A DNA stretch of 64,000 bases from Synchiropus splendidus (lineage: Eukaryota; Chordata; Actinopteri; Syngnathiformes; Callionymidae). The translations under genes were made by a program, and so were the position numbers. Shown here piece by piece: positions 19,861-31,209 of this stretch (the stretch's first letter is position 1; each line of letters starts with the position of its first letter). The notes under the pieces were generated by a model that saw nothing but the letters and a program-made list of their open reading frames with translations, had not been told where the DNA came from and searched no databases. Location: positions 27,265,501 to 27,329,500 of the forward strand of contig NC_071339.1 of assembly GCF_027744825.2 (NCBI RefSeq), written 5' to 3'.

Positions 19861-21179
19861 TGGAAGATATCCGGACTATTCCCGGCGCAGTTCTGACACT
19901 CCGGTGGCACTAGCACTACACGTGGTCAGGTAAGGAGTTTACTGCTTAGGTGGAGGGTTTGGAATTGTGGCGCTGTGTTCCCTCTCACTCAGAAGTCGTG
20001 CGCGATTTGCGATGCGCGATACCCCCGCCCCTTGAGCTTGACTTCTCCCGTGAGGAGTGACCATCCTAGCATCGCGCAGTGGAATGGTGTCAACGCAGTC
20101 GGCAACCAGCACATAGCGCTTGAGAAGATCATCGCGCTCTTTATGAGCTCCATGGACAGACTCATCCATCGCAGAACCTCTCTCACTCCACCAGAGATTT
20201 TGGAGATCCAACAGCCCGTTGGCGTGGTGCTCTGCTCGCGGCGCCTCCTCCACACACAGCCGCCGCCCAGGTGGAACACTGTCGCTGGTCGAAGGGGCGG
20301 GGTGAGCCCAGCCATCTGGATCGTAGCTGCACTGATCCTCGCAGCTCCTCTTGGAGAGACCAGTCGGCTGCTCTCACCTCCGATCCCTCCAAAAGCCTAC
20401 AAATAAATCATTGTATGTAAAATAAAAAATAAGCTGCATTACATTGGTATCGGGTGTGTTTCCTGTCTGCCCAAAATTAGGGCTTATCACCGCCAAGTTC
20501 ACCTCCGGTTCCAGTCAGTGCGAACTCCGGCTTCAAAAATGTGTTTTTGTTTGACGTTGTCTCAGGAGACGGGGAGGTTTCAGGAGCCAAGAAGTTATGT
20601 TTTTCCTTAGCTTCTCCACAATTAGAAGCAGAGGTGTCAGATAACTCTTTCCACTCTCTCACGTTTCGTTCTAGCCAAAAGTCAGGGGAGTTTCAATTCT
20701 GCCATTAACTCTTCTTATTCCTCAGACTCGCCAGTTTTTAGCAGGGGTCGCCACAGGACTGTGAAAGCCACCACTTGAGAGGCTCTCACAGTAGGCGCTG
20801 CGTGCCAGACCTGCTCTGTTCTCAGCTCCCTCACGCGATGTCTGATGCGATGTCTGTCTGTGATTCTGTTCTCTGCAGCCCTCCAAACCTCTCAGAGGCA
20901 AGCAGGACATCGTCCTGCCTAGTCATCTCTTTCTGAGATTGGGCCGGTCCCTCGGGTGTCCATCTCAGAAGAATTGCTGTGTCAGATCAAGGTACAATAC
21001 AAGTTTGGTGGCCCTACTTCCTCTGATGGCTCAGCTGAAAAAAGCAAGTCTGTTTTTGAACAACCAGCGGGACTTGAAGTGCCCAGAGGAGTGGGCGCTG
21101 TGCACCGACGACCCTGTCATCCTGGACCCTACCCGGAGTCCTCTCCTGTGGTCAGGTCGCCAGTCTTGAAAGAGTATCT
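19861..21179 (+). pseudogene. DIRS-type 5' coding region (gag-like), decayed
   Basis: Resumes after the LINE with CTGGAAGATATCCGG. The stretch 19975-20406 is open for 143 codons, but its protein matches nothing I recognise. The segment recurs in three copies (28740-29665 and 32560-33055, both on minus), so it is a defined element part. 20410-21179 holds the spacer before reverse transcriptase, with repeated stops. Calling it gag is positional inference. Confidence 0.45.
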
Positions 21180-22245
21180 TCTGAATTGAAAGCGCCTGTC
21201 TCCTCACCTGCCCATATGGATCGAGAAGATATTCGGTCATTGACACGTCTTTCAGATTCACAGTCAACCCCGAGGTTCTGCGACACCACGTGGACCTGGG
21301 TGAACTCAGAGAACCAGCTGTCGTGTCTGATGGAGGAGGACCGCGCTCTCCTGTCAAAGGAAGTAATTGTACGAGTGGCAAAGCGATCCAGATACGCTAG
21401 GTTTTACTCCAGGTACTTTCTAGGACCCAAAAAGACACAGTGGAGACATGTTCTGCACCTCAGTCTCCTCAACCAATTCATGACCAGATAGCGGTTCCGG
21501 ACCAGCAGGAGACTCCTGGAGTGCGTCAGAGTGCGAGAGTGGATGACCTCCATAGATCTTGCACACGCCTACTTCCACAACACAGTTTCTAGTGTCTTGT
21601 GCCTCGCACCTTCGCCAAGTGCATGAAGGCGGGGCTCGAACCACTAAGGAGACAGGGTGTGCGGATTCTGACGTACTTCGACTACTGGTTGATTCTAGCC
21701 AGGTCCAAACAGGAGTCATGAGCACACACCAGATTGGTGTTGGACCACATCGCGCGATTGAGGCAGGGGCCCACGCCTTGGTCTGCTCAACATGCGAGGT
21801 CTTCAGAAGTGGTTTCGCGGTCTGCACCCTCACCCGACTCCAGACCAAAGACCAGAAGACAAATCTCGAGTGTCGGGCCTGACCGGAGACTGAGTCCAGC
21901 ATGACCCCCAGGAAAGTCGTGCTCTGACTGGGACTCAGCGCGCTTTTCAGGATCCAACAATTCCTACAAGTCTTTACAGATGCATCTCTGTCCGGCGGGG
22001 GAGGCCACCTGGATCAGATTTGCGTCAGCGGGATCTGGAGCAGTTCCGAAGGTCGTCACATGAACCTGATGGAACTGTTGGCGGTTTTAGAGTGTTGGTG
22101 GCCCTTTCTCTCCATCTAATTGGGAACGACGTTATGGTGAGATCAGACAGCGCCACCACAGTGGCCTACATCAACCGTCAGGGTGGCGTGAGGTCGTCTG
22201 TGTCACACAACCTCGCCACAAAGATTTTTTCTCTGGGCTGATGTA
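21180..22245 (+). pseudogene. DIRS reverse transcriptase and RNase H, broken
   Basis: Motifs typical of the DIRS reverse transcriptase: FYSRYFLGPKK (about 21400-21430), LSLLNQF (about 21462) and SIDLAHAYFHN (about 21551-21585), then a degraded catalytic segment near 21680 (YFDYWL in place of the usual Tyr-Leu-Asp-Asp). Frames break at 21489-21491 and several later points. RNase H follows at about 21940-22240 with DSATTVAYINRQGGVRS, a well-known DIRS signature. The minus-strand fragment 31210-32200 carries the corresponding 5' part. Confidence 0.8.
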
Positions 22246-22689
22246 CATTTAGCCTCATTGAGGGCTCTGCCAGATTAATGGAGTTTATCTCAGGAGATGG
22301 CAAACATGATCAGCGAGTTTTTCGGCCACCCAGTGGCTGATGTCTTTGCCAGCAGATAGAGCTTCAAATGTCCTCTCTGGTTCTCTCCCCGTAGATCTGA
22401 TGACCTTCCACTGGATGTGGACGCCCTGGCTCATCCAAGGTGGCCAAAAGGCCTCCTGTATGCCTTTCCCCCTCCTTCCCTTAATCCAAACAGCCCCAGC
22501 TCCAGCTGGTATCCGGAGATGTGTCATATGCGGATCAAAGGCCACTGGGAGTTCCCTCCATCGAGGTCAGCGCTTCTGCAAACATCAGGAACCCTGAGGT
22601 CTAGAACCACCCCGCAAGGTTTGGCTTCTCCAGGGTTAACAATCAGTCACTTGCCCCCTGATGTCCAATTGACTTTTCAGAACGTTTAA

Positions 22690-23660
22690 GCTCTGCCAAC
22701 CCTCAGAGTATACAATGCTAATTGGACATGTTTCCCCGGTGGTGTGGAACCCAGTCAGCCTGCCCATTATCGGCAACTATTTCTCTCATCCTCTTGTTTC
22801 TGCAGCATCTGGTTAACCAAGGTCGGAGCAGCCCTACATTACGGGTTTATGTAGCAGCCCTTTCCATGCTACACAATGGTCTGGACGGCCACCCCTTCGG
22901 CAAGCATCGTCAAGTGAGCCGTTTCATGAGATGAGTGAAAAGGCTTAGACCAACCTCAAGACCTTTATGTCATTACTGGGACCTGCAGCTGGTACTCAAT
23001 TCACTCTCCGAAGCCCCTTTTGAGCCACTTGATCAGGCCTCCAAGGAGCTAGTAGCTCTTTTTCGATCAGCCCTGATTGCATCTCTTTTGGTGTCGATGA
23101 CTCGGCGGTATCACTTAGACCCAACCCTGCCATCGCACCTAAATGTCTCTCTTCTTCTTCACAGGTCAGCACCTTATCAGTAAAGACTTTCTGCCCTCCT
23201 CCCCATTCATACGAGCAGCGCTAAAAGCTTAACTGGATCGAGTCCAAACCTTCGGAAAGACGGACAGTCTGTGGGTGGCTCTCCCTGGTGGTAAGAAGGG
23301 GCAGGCGCTGTCCACTCACAGGTTTTCACATTGGCTTAGAATTGCCATCATGAAAGCCTATGAGACTGCGAAAAAACGGGCACCGGAATCCCTGAGAGCA
23401 CACTTGACGAGATGCCTGGCAACATCTGTGGCTGCTTTCAAGGGAGTATCTCATGTCTCATGTCATTCTGTCTTCAGGAGCAGCCGAACCCTGCAAACCT
23501 TCGGCCCTCATTCACAGCACTGGCTCTGGGACGCCAGTATCTGCTTCATTACAGTGCTGTGCAGAGTGCAGCGTCCCGAGATCCACCGGATTCCTGCATG
23601 ACTGTTTATTCATTTGTGAATAAACTCCCTCTTTCTTGCTCAGCTCAGACTAGAACCCTG
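22690..23660 (+). pseudogene. DIRS tyrosine recombinase, broken
   Basis: Core-binding part: LRVYVAALSMLHNGLDGHPFGKH and FMRGVKRL-like stretch (22810-22960), WDLQLVLNSLSEAPFEPLDQ (22980-23040). Catalytic part in pieces: VALPGGKKGQALSTHRFSHW (about 23270-23330), a degraded HxTR-type box (AHLTR, about 23398-23412) and a terminal segment with the candidate Tyr (YLLHYSAV, about 23540-23565). TGA near 22932 and frameshifts separate the parts. This replaces the DDE integrase of LTR elements and would act on circular DNA intermediates. Confidence 0.78.
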
Positions 23661-24469
23661 ACTGTAGCTGCTCAGTAAATGTTTTCTCTATAGGTTTGGA
23701 GGACTGTTAATGCCACTTTCTATTTCAGCCGCAGAGTGGCTAAACGAGGGCAACGCAGTTCCTGCTGATCCACAGTGTAGGGTACACACCATATATGAGG
23801 GGTTGTAAACGCCACCTTCTATATCAGCTTAAGGTGACAAAGATGAGGCGGCAGCTCCTGCCACCCAGAGTGTAAAATTACACTCTATGTATGAGGGGTT
23901 GTTAATGCTACATCTTCACAACCCATTCATTAATTCATTCACGCTGGATAGACCCTGGGCGTGGCGGTTGCATAAGAAGTCTCATAGGCCGGTCCCGTGT
24001 GAGGCCCTGGCCATCGGAGATATTGACAGGACCATGGGCACACCACCTTCCGTCATACCAAAGCAACATCGCCGGTGACATTACAGGCGGTTCAGTGCAG
24101 TAAAACGTGCATCTCCTTGAAGGCTGTCTGCAAAGGAGCCAGCGGTGCCAGTCAGACGTCCGGTATGGATGGCCATGGTAATTGCTCATGGTTCTCAGGT
24201 CAGGCCACATTGCAAGGCTGGGGTTTAAGCTTTGTGGTCAAGATGACCTCATAGGTGTTCCAGAGTCCCGGGAGGTGTTCTGGACTGCGTAACTCTGCCA
24301 CCTGTGCTCACACACACACTCACACAAGGGTGTGCTGCAACCAGTTCATGTCCTGCAAACAGTCCTGCAGCAGGGGGCTACTTCAAGGCTAGCAGGTGGT
24401 CCTAAATGCTAAATCACCCTCAACACTCAAAGCATGTAATGCTAAATGGGTGTGGACTGTTGTCCGTTG
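23661..24469 (+). other. DIRS 3' region, noncoding, partly repeated elsewhere
   Basis: No coding frame is supported. Contains two related ~100-bp stretches (TGTTAATGCCACTTTCTATTTC at 23707 and TGTAAACGCCACCTTCTATATC at 23806), each followed by a GTATGAGGGGTTGT-like word, so it includes a short tandem duplication. 23880-24469 recurs in inverted orientation at 12847-14452. Pyrimidine-rich end sequence (CACACACACTCACAC) at about 24310. Confidence 0.45.
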
Positions 24470-25030
24470 CTAGTCCAGTTCATGCAGGGATCTCGAAGAC
24501 TCAGACCTATCTCCAGACGCATCTGCCCCTATTGGGATCTTCAATTGGTATATAATACTCTCTCTGAAGCTCCCTTCAAGCCCCTTGATCAGGCTCCTTT
24601 GGAGCAGCTCTCCTCCTGGGCCTGGCCTCCATCAGGAGGGTTTGGAGAACTATGTGCCTTCTCGATTAGTCTTTTTTCACAAATTTCTTTGTGCCAAGGT
24701 CAGCAATTTTTCAGTGAAGGCTTTCTGTCTTACCCGCCACCCGGATGAGAATCACTGGCGCTTGCAGTGAGAGCCTTCAGGAAAACAGATAAGCTGTGGG
24801 TGGCTCTGGCAGGTGGTAAAAAGGGACAACATCCATAGCTGCCATCAGAGGAGTTTCCTTGGCAGAAACCTGCCAAGCAGCCTCCTCGACTTCTGTCTCA
24901 TCTTTTGCAGATTTCTATTTGTCTGACGGAGCACCTTCTTCTTTGCCTCACGTTGTCCTGTTTACAGGTGCTTCCAGCAGCTCTGGACAATAGATGAGAG
25001 AATCGCTCTCTTTGGCAGCGCTTTGTCATG
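24470..25030 (+). pseudogene. Second DIRS recombinase fragment
   Basis: A second, divergent tyrosine-recombinase piece 3' of the first: CPYWDLQLVYNTLSEAPF (about 24523-24576), AFRKTDKLWVALAGGKKGQ (about 24770-24830) and a C-terminal stretch to about 25010. It matches the minus-strand fragment at 12847-13280 better than the upstream recombinase, so it belongs to another DIRS subfamily or to an older copy joined here. Confidence 0.6.
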
Positions 25031-25954
25031 GGCCAAACGTGTCTCCACTGGCGAGTTCTCCCTCCAAATATGGACGGTTATTAGTGCCTAGTTCTTCCAC
25101 GTTGGGCTCAAACTAGTGCTGTGGCCATGGGATGGCGTCAGGTTCCCCTGTGTAGTCGCCGGAGCAGGGAAGTACCTGGTTTGGCAACAAGAGGGCCCCA
25201 GGGGGACACCCATACCCGCTGTATGGAGGGTTACTCGTGAAACTTCACTACATTCGGACTAACAACATTTTGCGCGACCTTGGGGGTGAGGTCATTGCCG
25301 TAAGACATCGAGTAGGCCGGACTGGCGTGAGACCTGGCGTTTGGAGATAGCAGCAGGTCTCTTGGCACGCCACCCCTCTGTGATTAGAGACAGGCCACCG
25401 GTGAATCTTCACCTAATTTGGTGACGCTTCTCCTGCGCACTTATCCGCAGTGTTGCTCCCCACACAAGGTCCAGCTCCAATCATTAAGGCGTCTGGACGT
25501 TGTAGTTCTTTCCTGTTTGCACTCCGCATTGTTTATCTCAGGACAGTCTATGTGGTGAGGATTCTCTCTCCACCTAGTCAAGTTGACCTGCCTGGCGAAC
25601 CTGGAGTTACGGGCGGAGCCCCGACTAGCGCATCTCCACATTAGCCAAAGGTTCTCCCATCTCTGCTACACCCGGACTTCAGTCATTGATGGATGGGAGA
25701 AGCGACGGAGCAATCCAGCTGGGTCACACAAGGTTCCTGGTGGGGGTGCATCCATCGCCATGTGGTCTCCTCTTCTGCACGGTCAAGTTCTTGGCCAGAG
25801 GGAGAGACCAGCAGGCGAAGCAAGGGCTTTGCCTCCTGATCTCAATATTCCTTCCATTTCTCCTACACTCGGACTACGGTCAAAGAGAGATGGAAATAAG
25901 GAACGATTGAAAGCAGATAAAGAGAAGATAAAGGGCAGATAAAGGTGCTTGGCG
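25031..25954 (+). other. No recognised gene; RNase H-like or DIRS-derived debris
   Basis: Several short frames, none with a domain I recognise. GGTTTGGCAACAAGAGG and GACACCCATACCCGC stretches look like decayed retroelement sequence. It ends at the start of the second satellite block. I see no RNA gene or promoter. Confidence 0.35.
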
Positions 25955-27991
25955 TTCCGAAACCAACCTTATCTCAGACTGAAAAAGCATTTTCTGCATT
26001 GTGCCATAACGTCTCAGGGAATCTTCAGAACATGACATTTTGACCTCCCAGTATAGCAGAATGGGTCTTTCTAGTAGTTGCACATCAAATCTAAGCTGTT
26101 TGAAGTGTTTTTCGAAAGTTATCAACATTTTAGGTTTGGCGTTCCGAAACCCACCTTATCTCAGACTGAAAACGCGTTTTCTGCATTGTGCCACAACTTC
26201 TGAGGGAAGCTTCAGAAGATTAAATTTTCACCTCCCACGACAGCAGAAAGGGTCTTTTTTGTAGTTGCAGCAGAAATCTACGCTGTCTGAACTGTTTTTA
26301 GAGGGTTATCAACAATTTTATTTTTGCCGGTCCCCAACCCACATTCTCTTCAGACGAAAACGCGTTTTACGCACTGTTCACTCACTGCAGAGCGATGCCC
26401 CAGAAAATGAAATTTTCACCTGCCACTATAGCAGAAACGGTATTACTACAAGGTGCAGAACTAACTCAACCTGTCTGAAGTGTTTTAAGAGTGTTAACAT
26501 TTTTATTTTTGTCGGTCTGTAAACCACGTTTTCTTTGGGTGAAAACGCATTTTATGCACTGTTCACTCACTGCTCAGGGATGCCAGATAACATGAAAATT
26601 TCTCGAGCAGCTATAGGAGAAACACTCTTTCTCGTAAAATAAACACTGAACCTACATTTCTGAACTGTATTTCAGGGGGTTATCAACTATTTTTTTTCCT
26701 GTTTTAGAAACCGAGCTTCTCTCGAGCTGAAAACGTGTTTTCTTGCACTGTTCACTCACTGATCAGAATATTTTAAGAACCTGAAAATATTACCTGCAAA
26801 AACAGTCTTTCTAATATATTCAACACTAAACCTACATTTTTGAACTGTTTTAGAGGGTTATCAACAATTTTATTTTTGCCGTTCCGAAACCTACATTCTC
26901 TTTGGCCGGAAACGCATTTTACGCACTGTTCACTCACTGCTCAGCGATTCCCCAGAAGATGAAAATTTCACCTGCCACTATAGCAGAAAAGGTATTTCGA
27001 CAAGGTGCAGAACTAACTCAACCTGTCTAAAGTGATTTAAGAGAGTTATCAACATTTTTACTTCTATCTCTATTACTGTTATTCCTTTGGCTGAAAACAC
27101 GTTTTATGCACTGTTTACTCACTGCTCAGGGATGCCTCACAACATGAAAATTTCACTTGCCACTATAGGAAAGGCACTCTTTCTAGTATATTCAACACTA
27201 AACGTACATTTCAGAACTTTTTTTAGACTTTTTCTCAGCGATGCCTCAGAACATGAAAATTTCAACTAATACTATAGCAGAATCTGCTATAGTCTTTCTA
27301 GTAGCTGCAGAACTAATTCAACCTCTCTGAAGTGGTTTCAATGAGTTATCAACATTTTAATGATTGTCGGTCTGAAAACCACTGTCCCTCGGGAGAAAAA
27401 GCATTTTCTGCACTCTTCACTGACTAATCAGAATAGCCTGAGAGCAGTGAAAATATCAAGTGTAAATATAGCAAAAAGACTATTTCTAGTATATTCAGCA
27501 CTCACACATTCAAAGCGATTTTATATTTTGAAAATGGCGTTCACTGCACTGTTCAAACACTGCTCAGTCGTGACTCAGAACATGAAAACTTCAACTGCAA
27601 CAATAGGAAAAACTCTCTTTCTAGTATATTCAGCACTAAATGTACCTTTCTGAACTGTTTATCAGTGTGTTATCAACTTCTTTTTTCCTGGTCAGAAACC
27701 GAGCTTCTCTCAGCCTGAAAACGTGTTTTATGCACTGTTCACTCACTGCACAGGGATGCCTCAGAACATAAACATTTCACGTGCCAATATAAGCAGAAGG
27801 AGTGTTTTTAGTAAGTGCCAAACTAATTCAACTTGTCTGAAGTGGTTTCAGAGAGGTTACAACATTTTCATGTCTATCTGTCTCAAAACCACAGTCCCTC
27901 GGGCTGAAAAAGCGTTTTCTGCAATGTTCAGTCACTGCTCAGCGAAGGCCTCAGAACATGACAATTTGATGACAAAAAACTGCCTTTCTAG
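25955..27991 (+). repeat. ~190-bp satellite array, block 2 (about 11 units)
   Basis: Same unit family and same orientation as block 1 (14453-16435), with the landmarks GTTCACTCACTGCTCAG, CTTTCTAGTATATTCAACAC and GAGGGTTATCAAC. Units are 180-190 bp with A and B subtypes mixed; some are shortened near 27220-27240. No coding content. Ends at CTTTCTAG (27984-27991). Confidence 0.83.
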
Positions 27992-28739
27992 TGTGACGGC
28001 CATTTATGTGTGGTCACAGAGTATGTGTTAGATGTCATTTAATTATTTTAATTAAATAATTTAATGGAGTTGATTAACCGGCAGGTATATAATTAGGTCA
28101 GTAGAGGGCAGGAAAGGACAGAGGTTAGGCATTGAAGATGTGTGGGTAAATAGGAAGTGACACTTTTTTTTATTACTTTTCTCACCATCGACAAATGTGG
28201 AAGCCTAGTGTGACTCTGTCCTCATTTAGTTTCAGGTTAGTCAAATCCATTTGTTTATAATGCTTGTTCCACTTGGGATTGATTGATTGGGGGTCTGAGT
28301 GTGTGGATGGTGACATGGTTTTTAAGTATACTGTTTTTCCTTCGTACTTTGAGTTCGCTCTGTGTGGATGTGGCACTTGTAAGCTCATACTGACAACCTA
28401 CGCTGACATGGCACGGGTGATTGAGTTGTGTGGAGTTCGGTTTCCTTGTGGTGAATAACGGTGAAAAGTAAAGTTTTATTATTTCCCAACACTAGCCAAA
28501 AGGTTTAATGGCAGACTTATACATTCAGATGAAAATAAATTATGCATGTGGTTCATGATGTATGACAGTTGTTGTATGACAAAGTGAGATGTTTGGGAGT
28601 GATGTTTCAGAAAGACATCTAATTGTGGTGTGGGTTACCACAAAGAAAAAACAGAATCCCTTGGATTACTTTTCTCACCATCGACAAATGTGAAAGCTTT
28701 GTGTGGCTCTGTCCGCATTTTGTTTCAGACGGCGTTCTA
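27992..28739 (+). repeat. LTR-like segment and 69-bp direct repeats between satellite and inverted DIRS copy
   Basis: 27992 starts TGTGACGGCC and 28491 ends CCCAACA; CTAG flanks both sides (27988-27991 and 28492-28495). TATATAATTAGG (about 28087) and AGTAAA (about 28467) could be a TATA box and poly(A) signal, so a 500-bp LTR is possible. However, the sequence after the right CTAG does not continue the satellite, so the duplication may be chance. A 69-bp stretch (ATTACTTTTCTCACCATCG) occurs at 28172 and again at 28665. No gene recognised. Confidence 0.4.
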
Positions 28740-29665
28740 CTGACCACATTGAGACGCCACGTTTGAACTGAAGACAAGGTCACAGTATTCAGACCTGTTA
28801 CAGATGCATAGTTTCAGATACAAAGTTTTCTTCACGCTTTTGGAGGGAGCAGAGGTGAGAGCAGCGGACTGGTCTCTCCAAGATGAGAAGCGATGATCAG
28901 CACAGCTATGATTTGGACGGCTGAGGTCACCCCGCCCCTTCGACCAGTGACGGTGTTCCCCCCCGGGCAGTGGCTGTGTGTGGAGGAGGTGCCACGAGCG
29001 TAGCACCACGCCGACAGACTGTTGAAACTCCAAAATCTCTGGTAAAGTGAGAGAGGATCTGCGATGTATGAGCCTGTCCACGGAGCTCATAAAGAGCGCG
29101 TGATGTTCTCAAGCACTATGAGCTGGTTGCCGACGGTGTAAACATGGGTGGGATGGTCACTCCTCCCGGGGCGAACGCATCATGCATAGTGCATGACGGC
29201 TGAATGAGCGGGAACGCCGCGGTGGGAATCCAAACCCTCCACCAGGCAGTAAGCTCCGTACCTGACCAAGTGCGGTCCTAGTGCCAGTGGAGTGTAAGAA
29301 CCGCGCCGGGAATAGTCCAGATTTCTTCCAGTTGTGGTCAGACAACATGCGGTCGTGCCCTTGGTGTAGTCTCGCCATCCAACGCCAGCAGGCCGTTAGT
29401 GAAGTGGGATGATTCTTGAGCTGGCGGCGGAGAGAGAGCTCAACTTCGATACGACGGCGGCGGATGACATGAGGCGCAGGAGAAGATCAAGCGGGAACGT
29501 ACTTGACTCCACCACACGGAACTCAGCCAACTCTGGGAACAGAGTCTCCAGATCCACCTCATAGCAGCACCTGGCTCTCGTCAAACTCATCCCATGGCTT
29601 GGAAGCAGGAAATGTGGAACGGCTGCTTGTAGGCCAGTCGCAGCGCCCTATTCGTATGGGATTAG
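28740..29665 (-). mobile_element. DIRS-type 5' fragment, minus strand, lacking the LINE
   Basis: Read on minus from 29665, this follows plus-strand 16436-16736 and continues directly into 19861-20406 without the LINE, ending near 28740. It defines the LINE insertion point and shows that the 5' region plus satellite is one repeated structure: its upstream junction to satellite (29665-29670) has the same GAATAGGGCGCTGCG joint as at 16440. Confidence 0.75.
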
Positions 29666-31209
29666 TGTTGAATATAGTCGAAAGAGTGTTTTTTCTGTAG
29701 TTGCAGGCGAAACTTTCATGTTCTGAGGCATCGCTGAGCAGTGAGTGAACAGTGCAGAAAACGCGTTTTCAGCGCGAGGGATTGTGTTTTTTTGTCCGAC
29801 AAACATAAAAATGTTGATAACTCTTCTGACAGGTTGAATTCGTTCTGCAGCTATGAGAAAGACCCCTTCTGGAATAGAGGCAGGTGATATTTTTATGTTC
29901 TGAGATTATTCTGATCAGTCAGTGAACAGTGCAGAATATGCATTTTCAGCCTGAGAGAAGCTTGGTTTCAGACTGTCAAAAATACAATAGTTGATAACCC
30001 TCTAAAAACGTTTTGCCTATAGTTGCAGGTGATATTGTCAAGTTCCGAGGCTTTTCTGATCAGTGAGTGAACAGCGCAAAAAATGCGTTTTCTGCCCGAG
30101 AGAAGCTGCGTTTCACACCGAAAAAGATAAAGATTTTGTTACATCTTTGAAACCACTTCTGACTGTCACGGGTCAAGACGTGGAGCAGGACCCAAGTGCA
30201 GTGGTGAAAGTCACAGGAGGCAGGAACGAGTCAACATTTTAACATGTTGAATTAGATCGGCACCTACTAATAAGACCCCGGTCTGCTTTAGTAGCAGGTG
30301 AAATTTTTATGTTCTGAGTCAGTCCTTAGCAGTGAGTGAACAGTGCAGAAAACGCATTTTCAGCGCAAGTGACTGTGGTAATTACATTTTTACAAACATA
30401 AAAATGTACTTACCTCTGAAACCACTTCAGACATCGTGATTAAATTCTGCAACTACTAGAAATACCACTTCTGCTATAGTTTGAGGTGACATTTTCATGT
30501 TCTGAGTCCCGCCTAAGCAGTAAGTGAACCGAGCAGAAAACACGTATTCAGGCCACGAAAAGGTGGTTTTCAGACGAACAAGCATTAAAATCCTGATAAC
30601 TCTCTGAAACCACACAGAGAGGTTGAATTAGTTCTGCTGCTGCTAGAAAGACAGCTTCTGCTACAGTGTCAGGTGAAATTTTCATGTTCTGAGGCATCGT
30701 TGAGCAGTGAGTGAACAGTGCAAAAATGCGTTTTCAGCCCGAGAGAGGTTCGGTTTCTGACCAGGAAGAATAAAAATTGTTGATTCCACCCTGAAAATAG
30801 TCCAAAAAAGTGGATTTAGTGCCGAATATACTCGAAAGACTCTTTTTCCAACAGTTGCAGCTGATATTTTCATGTTCTGGCACTATTCTGAGCAGTGAGT
30901 GAACTGTTCAGAAAAACAGGTTTTCACCCGAGTGACGGTGGTTTTCAGAATTGACAAACATAAAAATGTTATCACTCTGCAACCACTTCAGAAATGTTGA
31001 ATTAGTTCAGCACCTACTAGAATGACCGCTTCAGCTATCGTGCCAGGCGAAATTTTCATGTTCTGAGACAGCCCTGAGCAGAGATTAAACAGCAGAAAAC
31101 GTGTTTTCAGTCCGCGGGACCTGTACCTTTCAGACCAACAAACATAAAAATGTTGATAACTCTCTGAAACCCCTTCGGAGACATTGAATTTGTTCTGCAG
31201 CTACGAGAA
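29666..31209 (-). repeat. ~190-bp satellite array, block 3, inverted (about 8 units)
   Basis: Same satellite as blocks 1 and 2 but reverse-complemented (GCAGTGAGTGAACAGTGCAGAA, GGTGAAATTTTCATGTTCTGAGG). Units of ~190 bp, A and B subtypes mixed. One unit is interrupted at 30173-30241 by the repeat that also interrupts the Polinton gene at 1462. No coding content. Confidence 0.83.
30173..30241 (+). repeat. Partial copy of the 1462-2218 repeat inside satellite
   Basis: CTGTCACGGGTCAAGACG onward is nearly identical to 1462-1549, differing by small indels, and both end near ATTTTAA. Here only the first ~70 bases are present, so it is a truncated copy. Shows this is a dispersed family with a fixed 5' end. 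Confidence 0.65.

Larger units (their letters stand above)
16436..25954 (+). mobile_element. DIRS-type retrotransposon, plus strand, interrupted by a LINE
   Basis: Order 5' to 3': an untranslated or gag-like region (16436-16736 and 19861-20406), reverse transcriptase (about 21180-21880), RNase H (about 21940-22240) and tyrosine recombinase (about 22690-23640), then a 3' region and a second recombinase fragment (24470-25030). Absence of a DDE integrase and presence of a recombinase identify the DIRS group. Stops and frameshifts throughout. The same ~190-bp satellite, in the same orientation, borders it on both sides (14453-16435 and 25955-27991). The 5' segment is present without the LINE at 28740-29665 on minus, which supplies the empty site. 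Confidence 0.75.
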
